A stretch of DNA of 64,000 nucleotides from an uncultured Bacilli bacterium (GCA_934155185.1 CAKPGT010000003.1:1-64000); one strand, 5' to 3'; numbered from the stretch's first letter, positions 16,873-25,873 are shown. Translations and numbers: made by a program. The notes: generated by a model not told the origin, from the sequence alone.

Positions 16873-17481
16873 ATGGAAAAAGAAAGAAGAATTAAAGGAT
16901 TATCTTTAGTTGCTTTAGTTGTTGCTGTATTAGGTTTAACGGTAGCATTTGCTGCATTGAGTACGCAATTAACAATTGAAGGTTCTGCTAGTGTTTCAAA
17001 GGCAAGTTGGGATGTTCATTTTGCTAATTTATCTGATCCAACTAAAGCTGGTGCTACAATTGTTGCAACAGAAGATGGAAAAGGAATTCAAACAGATACT
17101 ACAAAAATTGTATTACCAACTTTGACATTTACTAAGCCAGGGGATACTGTCTCTTATACTTTTGATGTAGTAAACGGTGGAACTATTGATGCAAAAGTTG
17201 ATGTTGAGCCAACATGTACAAGAACAGTTACAGCAACTGCTACTGATGCAGATAAAAATGCGGCAGACAAAAAAATGGTGGAAGACAATTTTACGTGCGA
17301 ATTAACATATGCAGATGGTACAAAAATTGGCAAGGATAATGAACTACTAAATAAGAATACAAACACAAACACAAAACAAATGAAACTTACAGTTGGTTAT
17401 CCTACTACTGCAACAGAAGTTCCATCTAATGATGTTAATATATCAGATATTACGGTTACAATGACATATGTTCAAAAATAA
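16873..17481 (+). CDS. SipW-type signal-peptide protein, TasA/camelysin-like
   Basis: This 202-residue secreted protein has an N-terminus (basic MEKERRIKG, a hydrophobic core to AFAALS, then TQLTIEGSASVS) that matches the SipW-dependent signal type. The following ~160 residues form a predicted beta-sandwich with TKPGDTVSYTFDVVNGGTIDA, typical of TasA/camelysin. Two Cys (about residues 115 and 137) could form a disulphide. The start at 16873 is set by GAAGGAGG; an upstream in-frame ATG at 16828 would give an unlikely leader. It heads the locus encoding its likely signal peptidase, with a hairpin between. Fibre or matrix function is inferred from the family. Confidence 0.82.
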   Translation: MEKERRIKGLSLVALVVAVLGLTVAFAALSTQLTIEGSASVSKASWDVHFANLSDPTKAGATIVATEDGKGIQTDTTKIVLPTLTFTKPGDTVSYTFDVVNGGTIDAKVDVEPTCTRTVTATATDADKNAADKKMVEDNFTCELTYADGTKIGKDNELLNKNTNTNTKQMKLTVGYPTTATEVPSNDVNISDITVTMTYVQK

Positions 17482-17499
17482 TAACTTAATAATTATATC

Positions 17500-17523
17500 A
17501 AGGAAGAGAATGCTCTCTTCTTT
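17500..17523 (+). terminator. Weak terminator or attenuator between the TasA-like and signal peptidase genes
   Basis: GAAGAGA (17503-17509) pairs with TCTCTTC (17514-17520) around an ATGC loop, followed by only three T. It may let part of the transcription continue, giving much structural protein and little peptidase. Confidence 0.5.
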
Positions 17524-17567
17524 GGTATGCTATTTTATACAAAAGTGTTAAAAAGGAAGGAATTAAA

Positions 17568-18710
17568 ATGAAAAAGGGACTTGATAAAATTAAAATTTTA
17601 GAAATCGTTCTTTTGATTTCTTTACTATTTAATAGTTTTGTGTTTAAGATAGCAAACACATACGTAATAGCTAGTATATTAGGGGTATTCTTAGTAATTG
17701 CTTTTCTATTACTTGGTTTTGAGAAAAACAATTATAGAAACAAAAAAGATGCTTTACTAACCGTTATAATTAGTCTACTTGCTTATTACTTTATAACGTA
17801 TTTTTTAGGGGCATTCTTTAGTTTTTATAAAACTGCTTATAGTCTAACCCCTATAAACATAATTAAAAACACATTTCCAGTAATACTAATAATAGCGGTT
17901 AGCGAAATACTAAGGTATATTATATTAAATAAGTCAAGGGAAGATAGAATTAGCGTAATTCTTTGTACTATTATATTTGTATTAGTAGATATTAATGCTT
18001 CTGTGCATTTATATGATGTTAAAACATCTCTTGGACTTACTAAAATGATTTGTTTAGTAATGTTTCCTAGCATAACTAAAAATATATTTTTGAATTATAC
18101 TACTATAAAAGTTGGATATCAAAGTGCACTAGTTTATAGGTATGTAATGGAATTAAATGAGTATTTACTTCCTATATTTCCAAACTTTGGGGAATATATA
18201 AATACAACTCTTAGAACGGTACTTCCAATATTTATATTGTTTAGATTAAATAATATGTTTAGTTACTACGAAGATAGAAAAATTACAACGTCTAGATATA
18301 CCAAAAGGAAATTAATATTATATAGTGTTATTACTTTTTCTTTGTTAATTATAGTAGTGCTAACAAGTGGTATGTTTAAATATCAGGCACTAGCGATAGG
18401 CTCTAATTCTATGTCACATGAAATAGAACTAGGTGATGTTGTAATAGTTAGAAAGGCTAAAAAGTCTGAAATAACTAATATTAAAAAAGGTACCATTTTA
18501 GTTTATAACCATGATAAAAAAATAATAGTTCATAGAATAGTTAAAATTATTAATAATAATGGTAAGATTAGTTTTATTACTAAAGGGGATAATAATAATG
18601 CTAATGATTCATGGACTGTTAGTGAAGATGATGTTATTGGTACAACTAGATTTAAAATAAAATACATTGGTATGCCAACGGTTATGCTAAATGATTTATT
18701 GAGTAAATAG
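17568..18710 (+). CDS. SipW-like (ER-type) signal peptidase I with an N-terminal polytopic membrane domain
   Basis: This is a 380-residue protein. Residues ~10-255 contain about seven or eight membrane helices of no family I recognise. The C-terminal ~120 residues are a signal peptidase I domain: GSNSMSHEIELGDVVIV holds the catalytic Ser281, and VHRIVKI holds His322, the His in place of Lys that marks the ER/SipW subgroup. TKGDNN then supplies the conserved acidic residue. Typical SipW has ~190 residues and two membrane helices, so this is about twice the usual size. It would process the SipW-type precursors encoded on both sides. AAGGAAGG precedes the ATG. Peptidase assignment is strong; the role of the extra membrane part is unknown. 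Confidence 0.85.
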   Translation: MKKGLDKIKILEIVLLISLLFNSFVFKIANTYVIASILGVFLVIAFLLLGFEKNNYRNKKDALLTVIISLLAYYFITYFLGAFFSFYKTAYSLTPINIIKNTFPVILIIAVSEILRYIILNKSREDRISVILCTIIFVLVDINASVHLYDVKTSLGLTKMICLVMFPSITKNIFLNYTTIKVGYQSALVYRYVMELNEYLLPIFPNFGEYINTTLRTVLPIFILFRLNNMFSYYEDRKITTSRYTKRKLILYSVITFSLLIIVVLTSGMFKYQALAIGSNSMSHEIELGDVVIVRKAKKSEITNIKKGTILVYNHDKKIIVHRIVKIINNNGKISFITKGDNNNANDSWTVSEDDVIGTTRFKIKYIGMPTVMLNDLLSK

Positions 18711-18722
18711 GTGGTGGAATAA

Positions 18723-20237
18723 ATGGAAAATAAGGATAAAAAGGAATTAGAAGAAGTATTTAATGGAGATATGCCATCAGAAAGTAATTTAGTTTCTGAT
18801 GATTTATCTAAGACTTCTATTATAGAACTTCCAAAGTTTGATGATGGTTTTAAGTCATCTAAAAGAAAGAAAAATAAAAAGGTAGAAGATGATAAAATAG
18901 AGTTTTCTAGTTTTGAAAGTGTAAAAAAGAAAGAATATAAAACAGATATTGAGCCTTCTTTTGTGCCTTTAGATAATTTAGATAATTATGAATCTAATAA
19001 TATAGTAGATAACGAATCTTACAATTATAATATCAATCAAATATCTGATAATAATTTATCTTATGATACTTTAGATAAAGACTATATCTATAACAATACA
19101 GAAATAAAAGAAGATACTATTAATTCTAATTCTAAATCTAATTTAGATGACAAATTAGGCTTTATTAAGGACAAGATAGATAATATGTATCTTGATTATA
19201 AAACAAGGCTTATAATTAATATTTCAGGGGTTGTATTATTTGTTTCATTATTCTTGATATTTTTAATAACAAGTATTTCTATTAATGAGAAGGGTAATAT
19301 AAACTATAAACAGGCTAGTAATCTTGACTATAAAGTATATTTAAAGCCAAATAATTATTATAGTGAAAAATATTTAGATAAAAATATGCAATATATAGCA
19401 AGCCTTATTGATAATGTTGATGTAAACTTTAATTATAACTTTAGAGCTAATGAGGAAATAAATTATAAATATACGTACTATGTTAAATCAGAAGTTAGAG
19501 TAGCTAATTCTGATGATAGTACAAAAGTCATTTATTCTAAATCTGATAGGGTAACAGAACCAGTAACTTTGTCTAAAGAAAATTCATTAGGTTTTGATAT
19601 TAATCAAAATATAAAAGTAGATTATAATAAATATAATGATCAAATAAAATCATTTAAGAGTTCATATTTAATTAATGCTGATAGTAACTTAATATTAAGT
19701 TTATGTGTTGGAGTAGAAGATCAAAAAGGTAATAAGATTAAGGATATTAATACTAATGAAGTTATGAGTCTTAATATACCACTAACACAGCAAATGATAA
19801 ATATAAGCATGAATTATAAGGAAACTAATAATAGCAATAATGCTAAAATATATAAAGATTTTAATATATCTAATAAAGTATTATTTGCATTTTCTATATT
19901 ATCATTAATAGGTGCTTTAATATATATAGTACTATTAGTTATGTTCTTAAGAAAGACAAGTACTAAAAAAACTATATATGATATTACATTATCTAAAATA
20001 CTGAGAGAATATGATAGAGTAATAGTTAACTCTAGAAAACCAATAGCTATAACTGGTGAAATAATTGAATTAAGCAGTTTTAATGAATTACTAGATGTAA
20101 GAGATAATCTAGAAAAACCAATTATATTTAAAGAAATACATAAAGGACAAAAAAGCGAATTTGCTGTAAAAAATGGGGATGAAACTTATAGATATGTATT
20201 AAAACTTGCTGACTTAGAGAAAGGAAATACAAAATGA
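18723..20237 (+). CDS. Membrane protein, DUF5305-like
   Basis: This 504-residue protein has a low-complexity Asp/Asn/Ser/Lys-rich cytoplasmic N-terminus (~155 residues). One membrane helix (about 165-187) and a ~210-residue extracytoplasmic domain follow, the latter reading NYYSEKYLDKNMQYIASLI and then strands such as NYKYTYYVKSEVRV. A second membrane helix (about 390-412) precedes a cytoplasmic tail. This resembles DUF5305 proteins, which I recall as neighbours of signal peptidase genes in archaea. It lies 12 bases after the peptidase and overlaps the next gene by ATGA, so it belongs to the secretion locus, perhaps as an assembly or anchoring partner. The family call is tentative. Confidence 0.6.
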   Translation: MENKDKKELEEVFNGDMPSESNLVSDDLSKTSIIELPKFDDGFKSSKRKKNKKVEDDKIEFSSFESVKKKEYKTDIEPSFVPLDNLDNYESNNIVDNESYNYNINQISDNNLSYDTLDKDYIYNNTEIKEDTINSNSKSNLDDKLGFIKDKIDNMYLDYKTRLIINISGVVLFVSLFLIFLITSISINEKGNINYKQASNLDYKVYLKPNNYYSEKYLDKNMQYIASLIDNVDVNFNYNFRANEEINYKYTYYVKSEVRVANSDDSTKVIYSKSDRVTEPVTLSKENSLGFDINQNIKVDYNKYNDQIKSFKSSYLINADSNLILSLCVGVEDQKGNKIKDINTNEVMSLNIPLTQQMINISMNYKETNNSNNAKIYKDFNISNKVLFAFSILSLIGALIYIVLLVMFLRKTSTKKTIYDITLSKILREYDRVIVNSRKPIAITGEIIELSSFNELLDVRDNLEKPIIFKEIHKGQKSEFAVKNGDETYRYVLKLADLEKGNTK

Positions 20238-22234
20238 GAACCATAAAAGAAGGAAAAAGAATAAAAAGGCTTAGTAAGAATAAGACTAATTTTAGAATTT
20301 TTCTTCTTTTTTGCTTTTCTATAATTGGTCTTACTGTAGGATATTCTGCTTTAAATGAAGAAATTAAAATAACAGGTGAAGCATCTATAAGACCAATAAA
20401 GGATGTAAGAATAACAGACGTTAGATTAAGTGAAAAAACAAATGAAGGGGAATTTAACTATAATAATTTTAATATAAATAGCATAAATGTGGGAGCATCA
20501 CTTCCTAATACTAATTCTACAGTAACATATGAAGTAGATATTAGTAATATAGGAAATGTTCCTGTTATAGTAAAAAGTATTACACCAGAATATGGAAATA
20601 ATAGCGATATAGAATATGTTATTGATGGAATAGAAGTAGGTAAAACTATAATAGGCACTAATGCTAATAAAACAGATTCTGATATGGGCAAACCAACCAC
20701 AATTAAAGTTACTATTAAATATAAAGATGGAGTAACAACTATTCCTGATGATCCAAGCGTTAGTTTAAAATTAACATTTGAGTTTGAAGTTGCAGTTGAT
20801 TCTATTTTAGCTGAATCATCAGGTTATGGTGATACTAGTGTCTTTAATAATACTAATATAACTAAAGATAACGTAGAAACAATAAAGTTCAAAGGTACTA
20901 TAGATGTACCTGAGGATATTTCAGAAGATAATATATGGGATGCATCATTAAATAAAGATAATTCAGTAATAGCATATTATACAGTTAATAGTGATACTGG
21001 CTTGTATAATGTAGTAATAGGTGGATATGGAAAAATAGAGTTTCCACCAGATAGCTATTATTTATTTGGAAACTACGCAAAGCTTAAAACAATTAGTTTT
21101 AGTGATTATATTGATACGTCAAATGTAACATACATGGGCTATATGTTTTCTAATTGCTCAAGCTTAACAAGTCTAGATGTAAGCAATTTTGATACTTCAA
21201 ATGTAACTAGTATGGGTTCTATGTTTTATGGCTGTTCAGGCTTAACAAATTTAGATGTAAGTCATTTTAATACATCAAAAGTAACTAATATTAATATGAT
21301 GTTCTATAACTGTACAGGTTTAACAAGTCTAGACGTAAGTAATTTTGATACATCAAAAGTAACTAATATGGGTTCTATGTTTTCTAGCTGTTCAGGCTTA
21401 ACAAATTTAGATGTAAGTAACTTTAATACCTCAAAAGTAATTTATATGTCAGGTATATTTAGCGAATGTTCAAATTTAACAAGCTTAGATGTGAGTAATT
21501 TTGATACGGCAAGCGTAACTGATATTAGTATGATGTTTGAAAAATGCACATCGTTAGAAGAAATTAAAGGCATAGAAAATTTTGACACGTCAAAAGTAAC
21601 TACAATGCTTTATGGAGCAAGGGGATTATTTGCAAACTGCAAAAATTTAAAATCTTTAGATTTATCAAAATGGGTTATTACATCAAGTGTAACTGATATG
21701 AGCTATATGTTTTCTGGCTGCTCAAGCTTAACAAGTTTAGATTTAAGTAATTTTGATACATCAAATGTAACTAGTATGAGTTCTATGTTTTCTGGCTGTT
21801 CAGGCTTAATAGACTTAGATTTAAGTAATTTTAATACATCAAGTGTAACTAATATGAGCTATATGTTTTCTGGCTGCTCAAGCTTAACAAGTCTAGATGT
21901 AAGCAATTTTGATACTTCAAATGTAACTAGTATGAGTTCTATGTTTTCTGGCTTGGGCTTAACAAACTTAGATTTAAGTAATTTTAATACATCAAGTGTA
22001 ACTAATATGAGGTCTATGTTTATTGGCTGTTCAGGCCTAACAAGCCTAAATATTAAAAACTTTACTTTTGATAAAGTTACATCATATGATTCTATGTTAA
22101 GTAATGTACCATCTTCTGCTATCATTTACGTTAAGGATCAAACTGCATATGATTTTATAAATAGTAAAAGAACTAGTGGCTGTACAGCTGGCACATGCCC
22201 GGTATGCTCAAATACTGGCGTTACATGTCCTTAA
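20234..22234 (+). CDS. BspA-type leucine-rich-like repeat surface protein with SipW-type signal
   Basis: This is a 666-residue protein. The N-terminus (basic, then a hydrophobic segment ending GYSALNEEIKITGEASI) has the same SipW-type form as the TasA-like protein. A TasA-like beta region covers about 45-200. From about residue 294, twelve to thirteen repeats of 26 residues run on the pattern DTSNVTSMSSMFSGCSGL then LDLSNF, the DUF285/BspA surface-repeat family. The C-terminus is Cys-rich (CTAGTCPVC) with no LPxTG or membrane anchor. The start overlaps the previous stop (ATGA). Adhesion or host or biofilm binding is inferred from BspA relatives. Confidence 0.85.
   Translation: MRTIKEGKRIKRLSKNKTNFRIFLLFCFSIIGLTVGYSALNEEIKITGEASIRPIKDVRITDVRLSEKTNEGEFNYNNFNINSINVGASLPNTNSTVTYEVDISNIGNVPVIVKSITPEYGNNSDIEYVIDGIEVGKTIIGTNANKTDSDMGKPTTIKVTIKYKDGVTTIPDDPSVSLKLTFEFEVAVDSILAESSGYGDTSVFNNTNITKDNVETIKFKGTIDVPEDISEDNIWDASLNKDNSVIAYYTVNSDTGLYNVVIGGYGKIEFPPDSYYLFGNYAKLKTISFSDYIDTSNVTYMGYMFSNCSSLTSLDVSNFDTSNVTSMGSMFYGCSGLTNLDVSHFNTSKVTNINMMFYNCTGLTSLDVSNFDTSKVTNMGSMFSSCSGLTNLDVSNFNTSKVIYMSGIFSECSNLTSLDVSNFDTASVTDISMMFEKCTSLEEIKGIENFDTSKVTTMLYGARGLFANCKNLKSLDLSKWVITSSVTDMSYMFSGCSSLTSLDLSNFDTSNVTSMSSMFSGCSGLIDLDLSNFNTSSVTNMSYMFSGCSSLTSLDVSNFDTSNVTSMSSMFSGLGLTNLDLSNFNTSSVTNMRSMFIGCSGLTSLNIKNFTFDKVTSYDSMLSNVPSSAIIYVKDQTAYDFINSKRTSGCTAGTCPVCSNTGVTCP
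21113..22060 (+). repeat. Tandem 78-bp repeats encoding the BspA-type units
   Basis: The period is 78 bp (unit starts at 21113, 21191, 21269 and so on). Units around 21690-21790 and 21850-21950 are nearly identical over a two-unit (156-bp) block, showing recent duplication. One late unit lacks a codon (SGLGLT where others have SGCSGLT). Confidence 0.85.
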
Positions 22235-22317
22235 TTATAGTTTATAAAATATTAATTAGTATTTTTATTAAAAATTTGTTATAATTATATAGCTTATTAA
22301 AGAAAGGAGGAAAATAT

Positions 22318-23964
22318 ATGAGTAAAATTAAGATATTTGCTATGGGTGGCCTTAATGAAGAAGGTAAAAATATGTATGTTGTTAAAGTAGACCGAGATAT
22401 TTTTATCTTTGATGCTGGGTTAAAGTATGCTAGTGATAAGTTTTTAGGGGTTGATTATATAATACCTAACTTTGATTATATAAAAGAAAATATTAAATAC
22501 ATTAAGGGCTTATTTATTACTCATGGACATGAAAAGAATATGGGTGCTGTATGTGATATAGTATCTGAAGTACCTAATTTAAAAGTTTATGCAACTAGGT
22601 TTACGGCTAATATATTAAGAAAAGAACTAGAGGCTTCTAATGTTAAATTTAAGAATTTAATTGAAATAGATCCACATAAGAAGATTAGTTTTGGAAAATG
22701 TAGTGTATTTCCTGTTAGGTTAACTCATTCTATACCTGATAATGTTGGCTATGCTTTAAATACTCCAGATGGAGCGATATTTTATACGGGTAATTATGTA
22801 TTTGATGCTACTATGTTAGGTCCTTATAAGGCTGATATAGGAAAGCTTGCTTATATTGGTAAACAAGGTGTTTTATGCCTTTTAGGTGAATCTATGTATG
22901 CTGATAAAGTAGGATATACATCTCCAAAGAATAGGATAGATAAATTAATTCGTGATACTTTAAATAAAACTGATGATAGAATAATTGTAAATGTATTTAC
23001 TGCACATGTATCTAGAATAGAAGAACTTTTTAATGAAGTTGCTAAAACTACTAGAAGAGTAGTTGTTATGGGACATAAGCTTCAAGGAATAATAAATGAT
23101 ATTTTAGATAACAACTATGTTAATTTTGATAGAAGCAGAATTGGCGATTTAAGTAATATAGATGATAAAGATGCTGTAATATTAATATCGAATGAAAGAG
23201 AAAAACCATTTATGAATCTCAATAGAATTATAAATGGATATGATAAGTACGTTAAGATTAAACCTACTGATACAGTTTTATTTATGGAGCCTATTAATGA
23301 TTATAATGAAAGACTTGCTATTAAAGTAGTTGATGATATATCTAAAATAGGCGTGTCTGTTGTTACTATGTCAAGAAAAGAAAACTTACTTCATCATGCA
23401 TCTAGTGAAGATATTATGCTTATGTTAGATTTAATGAATCCTAAGTATTATGTTCCTGTTGAAGGTGAGTATAGACATATGGTAGCCAATGCTAAAAATG
23501 CTAGTCATGTTGGAATGAGTAAGGAAAACATTTTGTTAAAACAAAATGGTGATGTAATAACATTTATTAATGGTAAGCTATCAGATGAAAGTGAACACAT
23601 AAAAGTTGATGACATATTAATAGATGGTAATTCTTCTCAGGATATAGGAGAACTTGTTCTTAAAGATAGAGAATTATTATCTGATAACGGTATTGTAATT
23701 ATATGTTCTACTATTGATAGGAAAACCAAGAAGATATTAGCTATGCCCGAGGTTTTAACTAGAGGATTTATTTATGTTAAAGAAAGTAGTGATTTAATAG
23801 ATGAAATTAAACGTATTTCTTTAGAGGTTATAAAAGAAAACATAGTTGATAATTATGTAGAGTATAACAGAATTAAAATGAGTCTTAGAGAAACTTTAAG
23901 CAAGTTCCTATATGAAGAAACAGGATGTAGGCCGATGATTATTACTGTAATACAAGAAGTGTAG
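22318..23964 (+). CDS. RNase J paralogue with degenerate active site (J2-like)
   Basis: This 548-residue protein has the full RNase J layout: metallo-beta-lactamase core, beta-CASP domain and the C-terminal TRGFIYVKESSDLIDE region. The zinc motif HxHxDH is altered: His69-Gly-His71-Glu-Lys73-Asn74, so the metal-binding Asp and second His are lost. The paralogue at 27854-29533 keeps HGHEDH. B. subtilis RNase J2 is likewise a weakly active partner of J1, so I read this as the non-catalytic subunit of a J1-J2 complex. AAAGGAGG is placed well before the ATG. It is transcribed alone and ends at a clear terminator. Confidence 0.85.
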   Translation: MSKIKIFAMGGLNEEGKNMYVVKVDRDIFIFDAGLKYASDKFLGVDYIIPNFDYIKENIKYIKGLFITHGHEKNMGAVCDIVSEVPNLKVYATRFTANILRKELEASNVKFKNLIEIDPHKKISFGKCSVFPVRLTHSIPDNVGYALNTPDGAIFYTGNYVFDATMLGPYKADIGKLAYIGKQGVLCLLGESMYADKVGYTSPKNRIDKLIRDTLNKTDDRIIVNVFTAHVSRIEELFNEVAKTTRRVVVMGHKLQGIINDILDNNYVNFDRSRIGDLSNIDDKDAVILISNEREKPFMNLNRIINGYDKYVKIKPTDTVLFMEPINDYNERLAIKVVDDISKIGVSVVTMSRKENLLHHASSEDIMLMLDLMNPKYYVPVEGEYRHMVANAKNASHVGMSKENILLKQNGDVITFINGKLSDESEHIKVDDILIDGNSSQDIGELVLKDRELLSDNGIVIICSTIDRKTKKILAMPEVLTRGFIYVKESSDLIDEIKRISLEVIKENIVDNYVEYNRIKMSLRETLSKFLYEETGCRPMIITVIQEV

Positions 23965-23978
23965 ATGCACTTCTTTTT
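23956..23978 (+). terminator. Terminator after the J2-like gene
   Basis: GAAGTG (23956-23961) / CACTTC (23968-23973) then five T. Confidence 0.8.
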
Positions 23979-23985
23979 GTATATA

Positions 23986-24014
23986 TTGACTAAAATGTTT
24001 AAAATTGATATTAT
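23986..24014 (+). promoter_or_regulatory. Promoter of first LysM paralogue
   Basis: TTGACT, 17-nt spacer, TATTAT. Nearly the same sequence recurs at 24825-24853. Confidence 0.65.
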
Positions 24015-24036
24015 TTAGTGGGAATGGTGATCAAAT

Positions 24037-24753
24037 ATGATTAATTTTTATGAACGTGTTTCAGAAAGTTATTTTAAGTTAAGAAGCTATGGTGTAGATG
24101 AGGATGAAGCTAAAAAATATGAGTTTGAAATTAAAAATAATGAAGTATATTTAAGGAATATGAGTGATGTAGAGCTTAAAAAGTTTTTAAAGGATACATG
24201 TTCTGATATGGGTAAAGAGCTTGCTTTAGCAACTAAAGAAAAAACTAAACCTGTTCTTAATGTAATTTCTTCATGTGATTTATTTCTAAAAGCTTTAGAT
24301 AATTACGGTAGTAAAGGAAATTATGATAGGGCATTAGAATTATCTTTACAAAAAGATGCTGAAAAAAGAACTGAAAAAAATTTGCGTTACGTAAATAAAG
24401 AAAAAATAAGAAAGATAGGAAAGAGGTTTGTAGTAATTACCCTTGCTGTTAGTGCTGTTGTAGGTATTAATTATGGATTAATTAAAAGTGGTATTATTGG
24501 TCCAGGTTCTAATAATAATATACCTACTCCTGATAGAGTTGAATATTATGTTGATAATGATGTTTATCATGATAATAAGTATCATGTTGTTATTGATGAA
24601 GAATGCACAGTAGCAGAAGTAGCTGAAAAATATGGAGTCTCAGCTAGTTTTATTCGGGTTATTAATGGAGATCCTAAGGCTCTTAAACCAGGTGATGAAA
24701 TAATAATTTTCAGCCCATTAAGTCCAAGAATTGATTCAGCAAAGTCTAAATAA
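24037..24753 (+). CDS. LysM-domain membrane protein, paralogue 1
   Basis: This is a 238-residue protein. A ~125-residue cytoplasmic helical N-terminus includes LDNYGSKGNYDRALELS. One membrane helix (about 132-152) and a short Pro/Asn-rich linker follow, then a single C-terminal LysM domain (CTVAEVAEKYGVSASFIRVIN, LKPGDEIIIF) outside the cell. The next gene encodes a relative with the same motif and layout and a duplicated promoter. LysM implies peptidoglycan or glycan binding; the cytoplasmic part is unknown to me. GGGAATGGTGAT precedes the ATG. Confidence 0.7.
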   Translation: MINFYERVSESYFKLRSYGVDEDEAKKYEFEIKNNEVYLRNMSDVELKKFLKDTCSDMGKELALATKEKTKPVLNVISSCDLFLKALDNYGSKGNYDRALELSLQKDAEKRTEKNLRYVNKEKIRKIGKRFVVITLAVSAVVGINYGLIKSGIIGPGSNNNIPTPDRVEYYVDNDVYHDNKYHVVIDEECTVAEVAEKYGVSASFIRVINGDPKALKPGDEIIIFSPLSPRIDSAKSK

Positions 24754-24762
24754 AATAAGTCT

Positions 24763-24797
24763 AAAGAATAATGATAGAAATTCATTATTCTTTTGTT
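24763..24797 (+). terminator. Terminator between the LysM paralogues
   Basis: AAAGAATAATGA (24763-24774) pairs with TCATTATTCTTT (24782-24793), then a T-rich tail. Confidence 0.75.
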
Positions 24798-24824
24798 TTT
24801 AAAATTAACATATTTTAATGGATA

Positions 24825-24853
24825 TTGACTAAGATGGCTAAAATTGGTATTAT
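24825..24853 (+). promoter_or_regulatory. Promoter of second LysM paralogue
   Basis: TTGACT, 17-nt spacer, TATTAT, with flanks matching the promoter at 23986. Confidence 0.65.
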
Positions 24854-24876
24854 TTAATAGGAGATGATAGCTAAAT

Positions 24877-25872
24877 ATGATAAATTATTATATTTTATTA
24901 GATAAACTAACTGATATAAATAATCTTAAAGAAATGGATGAAGAAAAACTGCGTGCTACTTTAAAAAAAATAAGCAAGAAGTTAAGACAAGATAGTAAGA
25001 AACTAACTGGTAAGGATGCTGTTTTGGTTTCTACACTTGATTTTATTTGCAGAAGGTTTTTAACTACGCTAGATCATTATGGCTCAAAGGAAAACTATGA
25101 TAGAGCGTTAGCTAAAAGTACTAAAATCATAAAAGTTAAAGTACCAGATAAGAAAAAATTAGGTAAATTTGTTTTAGTTACTAGTTTAATTGGAACCATG
25201 GCTGTTGGATTGCCAGCAGTTACTCTTACAGAAACTGAAGTTCCCATTTATCCTCATGAGACTTATGAAGAAGTAGAAAAAGAATTACGTAATAATGGTA
25301 TTGATATAGTTAAAATAAATGAGAATGGTTCAGCTCTTGAAGTAGTAACCCCAAGATGGAAAAAGGACAAAGTTGATAAGTTAAAAGAAAGAAGGGAAGA
25401 TGAAAGCTATAGTTTCTCATATATAATAAAAGAAGGCGATACTTTCGATGAATTAAGTGAAAAGTTTAAAATCTTAATGCTAAGTAAGGAAGATGGAACT
25501 ATGGATTTAAGAGAAGGCGATGTTGTAACCATAGTAACAAAAGATGCGGCATCAGCTAGATTAGGAAGAGAAATATATAAAAAAGATCAGGAAAATAAAA
25601 TACTAGAACCGACGTATTTTGTTTCTTATACCGTAAAAAAGGGTGATACTCTTGGAGAACTCGCATTAAGATTTGGTGTTACTTGCCATGCAATTGGAAG
25701 ATATAATGAGGGCCTTATTCCAGAGGGCGAAAAAGCATCACCTGGTGAGGTAATCTATGAGGGATTTTCATATCTTATACCACAGTATGAAGAGATAAAT
25801 AAAAATAAAACATCTGTTACTATTGATGGCGAAGAATATGAAGTTATTCAGTCTAAAGTTAATACTAAATAA
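24877..25872 (+). CDS. LysM-domain membrane protein, paralogue 2
   Basis: This is a 331-residue protein. Its helical N-terminus contains LDHYGSKENYDRALAKS, matching paralogue 1. One membrane helix (about 108-125) follows. Outside lie a LysM-like segment (SYIIKEGDTFDELSEKF) and a clear C-terminal LysM domain (SYTVKKGDTLGELALRFGVTCHAIGRYN). Both paralogues begin MIN and share their promoter sequence, so they arose by tandem duplication and later diverged, here with a longer extracellular part. Envelope binding is inferred; no enzymatic domain is visible. Confidence 0.7.
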   Translation: MINYYILLDKLTDINNLKEMDEEKLRATLKKISKKLRQDSKKLTGKDAVLVSTLDFICRRFLTTLDHYGSKENYDRALAKSTKIIKVKVPDKKKLGKFVLVTSLIGTMAVGLPAVTLTETEVPIYPHETYEEVEKELRNNGIDIVKINENGSALEVVTPRWKKDKVDKLKERREDESYSFSYIIKEGDTFDELSEKFKILMLSKEDGTMDLREGDVVTIVTKDAASARLGREIYKKDQENKILEPTYFVSYTVKKGDTLGELALRFGVTCHAIGRYNEGLIPEGEKASPGEVIYEGFSYLIPQYEEINKNKTSVTIDGEEYEVIQSKVNTK

Positions 25873-25873
25873 T

